A DNA stretch of 5,192 nucleotides from an uncultured Chloroflexota bacterium (lineage in GTDB: Bacteria; Chloroflexota; Limnocylindria; Limnocylindrales; Limnocylindraceae), in assembly GCA_903938075.1 (NCBI GenBank), contig CAJABS010000021.1, positions 1 through 5,192 on the forward strand, written 5' to 3'. The position numbers and the translations under genes were made by a program. A model generated the notes under the pieces. That model saw only the letters and a program-made list of their open reading frames with translations. It made no database searches and was not told the DNA's origin. Numbering within the stretch: position 1 is the stretch's first letter; every line of letters begins with the position of its first letter. This document shows, piece after piece, positions 1 to 4,080 of the stretch.

Positions 1-1
1 C

Positions 2-661
2 CAGAAGCTCCTCTACAACTACTACCGAATCGGCGGGGTGAACGGCGACTTGAACCATGAGTTCATGAGCCGCCTCGGCACCTGGATGAGCCGCGCCGCA
101 GCGCAGATTGACTCCAACCTGGCCCTGATCAACGAGAACGAGATCTTCGTGCGCCGCACGCGTGGCCTCGGCGTTCTCGATGCAAAGACTGCCCTCAAGA
201 TGGGCGTCACAGGTCCAAACCTGCGCGCGAGCGGCGTGCCGTTCGACCTGCGCCGCGACCGCCCATATCTCGTCTACCCAGAGCTCGAGTTCGACGTGCC
301 AACGCGCGACGAGGGCGACTCGCTGGCCCGCTACCTGGTGCGCATGGACGAGATCAAGCAGTCAATTCGCATCATCGACCAGGTCCTTCACGAGATGCCC
401 GACGGTCCAGTGATGGCGAAGCTGCCGCGCCTTCTTCGCCCGCGACCAGGTCGCGCATTTGGCGCCGTTGAGGGGCCGCGCGGCGTCTATGGCACCTACG
501 CCATTAGCGATGGCACCGATCAGCCATTCCGCATGCGCATTCACGACCCATCATTTGTGCACCTGCAACTTGTTGGGCCACTCACCAAGGGGAACCTCAT
601 CGCCGACACCATGGCGGTGATGGCAAGCCTTGATCCGGTCATGGGCGGAGTCGACAAGTGA
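2..661 (+). CDS. nuoD: NADH-quinone oxidoreductase subunit D (NuoD, 49 kDa subunit), C-terminal part
   Basis: This is the C-terminal 219 residues of NuoD, cut by the window start; whole NuoD is usually about 400 residues. NuoD lies in the hydrophilic arm at the membrane interface and, with NuoB, forms the quinone-reduction site next to cluster N2. Family landmarks in order are YNYYRIGGV at the left edge, RTRGLGV (about nt 155-175), TGPNLRASGVPFDLR (about nt 210-255), ARYLVRMDEIKQSIRII, an EGPRGVYGTYAISDG block, and the terminal DPVMGGVDK. NuoD descends from the [NiFe]-hydrogenase large subunit. The C-terminal site where hydrogenases carry a nickel-binding CxxC reads DPVMGGVD here, so this is a respiratory NuoD and not a group 4 hydrogenase. 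The usual KGH near the C-terminus is KGN. The quinone-binding His and Tyr lie upstream of the window and cannot be checked. The stop codon overlaps the nuoH start by 4 bp. Confidence 0.95.
   Translation, partial: QKLLYNYYRIGGVNGDLNHEFMSRLGTWMSRAAAQIDSNLALINENEIFVRRTRGLGVLDAKTALKMGVTGPNLRASGVPFDLRRDRPYLVYPELEFDVPTRDEGDSLARYLVRMDEIKQSIRIIDQVLHEMPDGPVMAKLPRLLRPRPGRAFGAVEGPRGVYGTYAISDGTDQPFRMRIHDPSFVHLQLVGPLTKGNLIADTMAVMASLDPVMGGVDK
644..650 (+). promoter_or_regulatory. Ribosome binding site for nuoH (GGCGGAG)
   Basis: A purine-rich GGCGGAG lies inside the end of nuoD, 7 nt before the GTG at 658. This spacing supports GTG 658 over the in-frame ATG at 673, and the GTGA overlap with the nuoD stop implies translational coupling. 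Confidence 0.6.
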
Positions 662-1998
662 GCGGCGCATCGATGACGTGGAACCGCCTGACGCCAGCCG
701 GCCGCGCACTCGCGGTGCTGCTCCCCGTTCTCGCTATTGGTGGCGCGCTCACCACGCTCCTCCTCGCCACATTCGGCGGCGCCATCGCTGCAACGATCGG
801 CGCAAACCTGCCGATCGTCCGCTTCCTCGTTGCCGCCGTTGTCACTTTCCTCATCTCAGTGCCCGTCGCATTCCTCTTGATCTATATGGAGATGAAGATC
901 ATCGCGCTCATGAACCTGCGCATCGGACCCGATCGCATCGGACCTGCGGGCGCAGTGATGAGTGTGGTGCACGGCCTCAAGGTGCTGATGAAGGAGGACT
1001 ACACGCCACCGAGCGTTGATGTGCCGGTCTTCACGCTTGCACCCGTCGTTGTCTATCTCGCAAGCTTCATGACCCTGTTGGTGATTCCATTTGCACCAGA
1101 GCTCACGAGCATGGGCTTCGAACTCGGACTCCTCTATTTCTTCGCGATCGGTGGACTTAGCGTCGTGGGCCTGATGATGGCGGGCTGGTCCTCGTTCAAT
1201 AAGTACTCGCTACTCGGCGGCATTCGCGCTGCAGCACAGGCAATCAGCTACGAGATTCCACTGACGCTCTCCGTGGTGGGAATCGTGATCCTTACTGGCA
1301 CACTCTCACTGCCGAAGATTGTCGCCGCACAAGACGGCTCGTTCCTTGACTGGTTTATCTTCCGCCAGCCACTTGCGGCGATCATCTTCTTTATCGCAAT
1401 CACGGCAGAGGCGAACCGCACCCCGTTCGACAACGCCGAGGCCGACCAAGAGATCGTTGCCGGGTTCGCCACCGAGTATTCGGGCATGCGCTTCGGATTC
1501 TTCTTCTTTGCGGAGTACGTGAACGTCTTCATCGTCTCGGCACTCTTTAGCGCCGTCTTCCTCGGTGGGTCAAACCCACCAATTCACATCGATCTAAATC
1601 CGCAGATCCTGATCGACTTGAGTGCGCTCGGCATCGGGTTGCCACTCATTGCAGGTCTCGCGCCAGTGGTGGGCACGCTGCTCTTCGCGACACCGATCTG
1701 GTTCGCAAGCTCCCGCATCAAGGGTTGGCAGGCACTCGTGGCCGGATTCTTGATCTTCGGTGGCGTGTCGACCGCAGCGGTTGGCATCTGGGCCTTTGTG
1801 ATGCTTCCGCCAGTGGCCAGCCTCATCTGGTTCCTGATCAAGACCTTCTCGCTCGTCTTCATCTTTGTTTGGATGCGCGGCACACTGCCACGCGCGCGCA
1901 TTGACCAGCTGATGGGCTTCGCGTGGAAGTGGCTCTTGCCAGCATCGCTGCTAAACATTTTTGCAACGGCGTTTGCCGTGCTGATTGCGGGGAGCTAA
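658..1998 (+). CDS. nuoH: NADH-quinone oxidoreductase subunit H (NuoH/ND1), long form
   Basis: This 446-residue multi-pass membrane protein anchors the hydrophilic arm to the membrane arm and lines the quinone channel. Family motifs are RIGPDRIGP (88-96), HGLKVLMKED (105-114), AAAQAISYEIPL (191-202), RTPFDNAEADQEIVAGF (254-270), EYSGMRFGFFFFAEY (from 273) and, near the C-terminus, GTLPRARIDQLMGFAWKWLLP. About ten or eleven hydrophobic segments are visible. E. coli NuoH is about 325 residues; the extra length includes an additional hydrophobic segment (about 17-38) before the helix that normally comes first (about 53-77). Departures from consensus are EMK (78-80) where ERK is usual, RIGPD for RIGPN, and PFDN for PFDL at 259. 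The GTG start is chosen because it overlaps the nuoD stop (GTGA) and has a well-placed ribosome binding site. nuoIE follows after 2 bp. In the common nuo order, nuoE-F-G separate nuoD from nuoH; here nuoD abuts nuoH directly. Confidence 0.97.
   Translation: MSGASMTWNRLTPAGRALAVLLPVLAIGGALTTLLLATFGGAIAATIGANLPIVRFLVAAVVTFLISVPVAFLLIYMEMKIIALMNLRIGPDRIGPAGAVMSVVHGLKVLMKEDYTPPSVDVPVFTLAPVVVYLASFMTLLVIPFAPELTSMGFELGLLYFFAIGGLSVVGLMMAGWSSFNKYSLLGGIRAAAQAISYEIPLTLSVVGIVILTGTLSLPKIVAAQDGSFLDWFIFRQPLAAIIFFIAITAEANRTPFDNAEADQEIVAGFATEYSGMRFGFFFFAEYVNVFIVSALFSAVFLGGSNPPIHIDLNPQILIDLSALGIGLPLIAGLAPVVGTLLFATPIWFASSRIKGWQALVAGFLIFGGVSTAAVGIWAFVMLPPVASLIWFLIKTFSLVFIFVWMRGTLPRARIDQLMGFAWKWLLPASLLNIFATAFAVLIAGS
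1989..1994 (+). promoter_or_regulatory. Ribosome binding site for the nuoI-nuoE fusion (GGGGAG)
   Basis: GGGGAG sits in the last codons of nuoH, 6 nt before ATG 2001. It fixes the start of the fusion gene at 2001. The frame is open back to 1923, but there it overlaps nuoH and has no family similarity. Confidence 0.65.
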
Positions 1999-2000
1999 CC

Positions 2001-2822
2001 ATGCCAAAAATTCCTGGCACCGGACTGCTATCGGGGATGCGCCTCACGCTGACGCGCTTCTTCCAGCCGAAGCGCACAGTGATGTATCCAGAGGTGAAGC
2101 CAGACATTGCACCGCGCAACCGCGGCCGACTCGAGCTGGTCACCGACGAGCACGGGACGCTGAAGTGCGAGACCTGTTTCCAGTGCGCGCAGGCATGCCC
2201 AATCGAGTGCATTGACATGGGCGGCACCGACACGAAGGGGCGCTTCGCCGTGCATTGGGGCCCAGCCGAGCAGTACGCAGAGCGACGCGAAGAGTCGGCG
2301 ATGCGCCGCTCCGGTCGAACCGTCTCCGACGCAGCTGCTGCAACTGGGGCGACGATCAACATCACGAAGGTTGAAGAGATTCTTGAAGCGCACGACTACG
2401 ACCCGCATCACATGCTCGCGATCCTTGAAGAGATCCAGGCCTCCTACGGCTACCTGCCAGTGGATGCACTGAAGCGTGTGAGCCGCGCGACCGGCGCCTG
2501 GTACGCCATGGTCTACGGCACCGCCACCTTCTATAAGCACCTCGCCTTTGAGCCAGGGGTGACCCGCTCGATCGCCGTCTGCCGCTGCGCCAACTGCCTC
2601 GTCTCCGGGGCGGGCTCAGTGATGGGCACCCTCAGCTACGAGTTCGGCACCGAGTTCGGCCGAGCGATCCCGTGGAGCAACCTGCGCCTCGAGTCGCTCC
2701 CGAGCCACCTTCCCGACGCCCCATCGCCACTTGTGGTGATCGACGGGGAGCCGCAGCGCGACCTGAGCGCCAAGAACGCCGCCAGCTGGGCCGCCGCACT
2801 CGCCGGGAGGTTCGCGGCGTGA
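2001..2822 (+). CDS. nuoI/nuoE: NuoI-NuoE fusion: single-motif ferredoxin domain plus degenerate thioredoxin-like [2Fe-2S] domain
   Basis: A 273-residue protein joins two complex I subunits. Residues 1-98 are NuoI-like: an amphipathic start (GLLSGMRLTLTRFF), VMYPEVKP, RNRGRLELV, then one [4Fe-4S] motif with Cys56, 59, 62 and 66, CP at 66-67 and an extra Cys70. NuoI normally has a second such motif about 40-45 residues later; here that position reads RRSGRT and no cysteine occurs from 71 to 193. Residues 99-120 look like a linker rich in Ala and small residues. Residues 121-273 are NuoE-like: VEEILEAHDYDP, ILEEIQASYGYLP (141-153), VYGTATFY (171-178), then Cys194 and Cys199 in the CxxxxC spacing of the first N1a ligand pair, with an extra Cys196. 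The second pair (CxxxC in NuoE) aligns by spacing to Ser235 and Asp239. NuoI normally relays electrons toward N2 and NuoE carries N1a beside the FMN subunit. One continuous frame with a good ribosome binding site argues for a genuine fusion. Electron-transfer competence is uncertain. Confidence 0.9.
   Translation: MPKIPGTGLLSGMRLTLTRFFQPKRTVMYPEVKPDIAPRNRGRLELVTDEHGTLKCETCFQCAQACPIECIDMGGTDTKGRFAVHWGPAEQYAERREESAMRRSGRTVSDAAAATGATINITKVEEILEAHDYDPHHMLAILEEIQASYGYLPVDALKRVSRATGAWYAMVYGTATFYKHLAFEPGVTRSIAVCRCANCLVSGAGSVMGTLSYEFGTEFGRAIPWSNLRLESLPSHLPDAPSPLVVIDGEPQRDLSAKNAASWAAALAGRFAA
2805..2810 (+). promoter_or_regulatory. Ribosome binding site for nuoF (GGGAGG)
   Basis: GGGAGG lies 8 nt before GTG 2819 and inside the end of the fusion gene. 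It selects GTG 2819 over the in-frame ATG at 2672. The GTGA overlap with the upstream stop suggests coupled translation. Confidence 0.65.
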
Positions 2823-4078
2823 AGCGGCTGAACGCCCCCAAGGGTTGGAGCCAGCTGCTCTTCGTCGCGCCGACCGAGCCGTGGGCGGCACTCCGCGCCG
2901 CCGCTGCGGCGGGAGCCGCCGGTACGACCGCAACCCTGATCGCCGCTGGCCTTCGTGGTCGTGGCGGTGGCGGCTTCCTTACTGGAGCGAAGTGGCAGGC
3001 AACCGCCGCCGAACCAGCGAGCCAGTACTACGCCGTGGCGAACGGCTACGAATCTGACCCAGCCGTCTTCACCAACCGCCTCCTTATGGAGGAGAACCCA
3101 CAGGCGATCGTTGAGGGGCTCGCCATTGCCGCCCTTACGGTTGGCGCCCGCGAGGCGTTTATTGCCGTGCGCGCCGAATACACGGAAGCGATCAAGCGAC
3201 TCGAAGCGGTTATCGCCAACGCGGAACGCGAAGGAATCCTTGACGCCACGCTGCTCGGCACCGGTCGTGAGCTGATCATCACCGTTCGCCCACTTCAGGG
3301 CTCCAGCATGATCGGCGAAGAGACGGTGCTAATGAAGGCACTCGCCGGCAAGCGCGGTCAGCCAGAGCAGACCCCGCCGTACCCATCGGAGGTCGGCTAC
3401 CTCGGCAAGCCAACCGCCGTGAACAACGTCGCCACCCTCGCGGCGGTGCCATGGATCCTGAACAACGGCGCAGAGGCCTATGCGCAGGTCGGCGACACCG
3501 GACAGCCAGGCACCGTTCTCGTACAGATCAGCGGATCCGTCGCGAACCCTGGCGTCATTGAAGTGCCGACCGGCACGCCACTCAACGAGATCATCGCGGC
3601 CGCGGGCGGTACAGCCAGTGGCGCAAGCATCAAGGCGCTCCTCGTTGGTGGGCCAACGGGCGGATTCATTCCGGCGAACCTCTTTGGCGGCACGCCGTAT
3701 AGCGGCGCGGGCCTCAAGGGCGTTGGCGCGCACATCGGCTCGGGCGCACTCCTCGCACTCGACAACTCCGTCGCCATCCCAGAGCTCGCCACCATGTTGA
3801 CGCGCTGGTGTGCCGATGAGGCGTGCGGCAAGACGATCCCGTGCCGCATCGGCACACGCCGACTCGCCGAGATCGGCCAACGCTTTGTTGATGGCTTGGC
3901 AGGCCCAGCCGACGCAGAGCGGCTGCAGAAGCTCGCCGCCGATGTCACCGATAGCGCCCTCTGCGCACATGAGGCGCTTGCGCCAAGCCCGCTCCTCACG
4001 GGGGTGCGATACTTTGCCTCTGAGTTTGGACCTGCCGTTGCCGCACCGTCGGCAACACCAACAAGCGGACGGAGCTGA
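2819..4078 (+). CDS. nuoF: NADH-quinone oxidoreductase subunit F-like protein (NuoF) with altered cofactor sites
   Basis: This 419-residue protein matches NuoF, the FMN and [4Fe-4S] N3 subunit that oxidises NADH (usually about 430-445 residues). In order: GLRGRGGGGFLTGAKW (44-59), the first flavin/nucleotide loop; the second loop at 75-87; GEET (166-169) and GKRGQPEQTPPYP (177-189); KPTAVNNVATLA (197-208); an SLBB domain with PGVIEVPTGTPLNEII (244-259); then the N3 region. Typical NuoF has ESCGKCTPCREGT; here it is EACGKTIPCRIGT. Cys336, Cys342 and distal Cys382 are kept, but the middle ligand is Thr339 (ACG, nt 3833-3835). Cys331 lies five residues upstream and might compensate. The second loop, normally like NADEGEPGTFKDR, is NGYESDPAVFTNR, losing the Asp and changing the second Glu to Asp. 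The fold is clearly kept, but normal NADH oxidation is doubtful. GTG start: 4-bp overlap with the upstream stop, a good ribosome binding site, and similarity beginning only after it. The C-terminal tail is rich in Ala, Pro, Ser and Thr. Confidence 0.92.
   Translation: MKRLNAPKGWSQLLFVAPTEPWAALRAAAAAGAAGTTATLIAAGLRGRGGGGFLTGAKWQATAAEPASQYYAVANGYESDPAVFTNRLLMEENPQAIVEGLAIAALTVGAREAFIAVRAEYTEAIKRLEAVIANAEREGILDATLLGTGRELIITVRPLQGSSMIGEETVLMKALAGKRGQPEQTPPYPSEVGYLGKPTAVNNVATLAAVPWILNNGAEAYAQVGDTGQPGTVLVQISGSVANPGVIEVPTGTPLNEIIAAAGGTASGASIKALLVGGPTGGFIPANLFGGTPYSGAGLKGVGAHIGSGALLALDNSVAIPELATMLTRWCADEACGKTIPCRIGTRRLAEIGQRFVDGLAGPADAERLQKLAADVTDSALCAHEALAPSPLLTGVRYFASEFGPAVAAPSATPTSGRS
4071..4074 (+). 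promoter_or_regulatory. Ribosome binding site for the GltD-like flavoprotein gene (GGAG)
   Basis: GGAG within the last codons of nuoF lies 6 nt before ATG 4081, supporting that start and the inclusion of the 46-residue low-complexity leader in the protein. Confidence 0.6.
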
Positions 4079-4080
4079 TC

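Noticed and set aside
2..661. Possibility that the first gene is a group 4 [NiFe] hydrogenase large subunit
   Set aside because: The C-terminal nickel-binding CxxC is absent (DPVMGGVDK) and the other blocks match NuoD.
1923..2000. Upstream start for the nuoI-nuoE fusion inside nuoH
   Set aside because: It would overlap nuoH by about 75 bp without a ribosome binding site. ATG 2001 has GGGGAG at 6 nt and gives a normal NuoI N-terminus.
2300..2365. Frameshift or pseudogene as the cause of the missing NuoI cysteines
   Set aside because: The frame is continuous from NuoI into NuoE sequence with no stop. I saw no second motif in the other two forward frames, and both gene boundaries are precise. 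An assembly deletion cannot be fully excluded without reads.
1859..2540. Two overlapping minus-strand open frames opposite the nuoH end and the nuoI-nuoE fusion
   Set aside because: Both are composition-driven shadows with no recognisable protein, no ribosome binding site and complete overlap with well-supported genes.
2672..2818. Upstream ATG that would add 49 residues to NuoF
   Set aside because: The added residues are Arg/Pro-rich out-of-frame readings of the fusion gene. GTG 2819 has a strong GGGAGG at 8 nt and NuoF similarity begins after it.
2898..2912. CCGCCGC/GCGGCGG inverted repeat resembling a hairpin or terminator
   Set aside because: The loop is a single base, there is no T-tract, and it falls in the Ala-rich N-terminus of NuoF, where GCC/GCG codons create such symmetry.
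3329..3970. 213-codon open frame on the minus strand within nuoF
   Set aside because: It lies wholly opposite a clear NuoF gene, its translation resembles no family I know, and long antisense frames are expected in GC-rich coding DNA.
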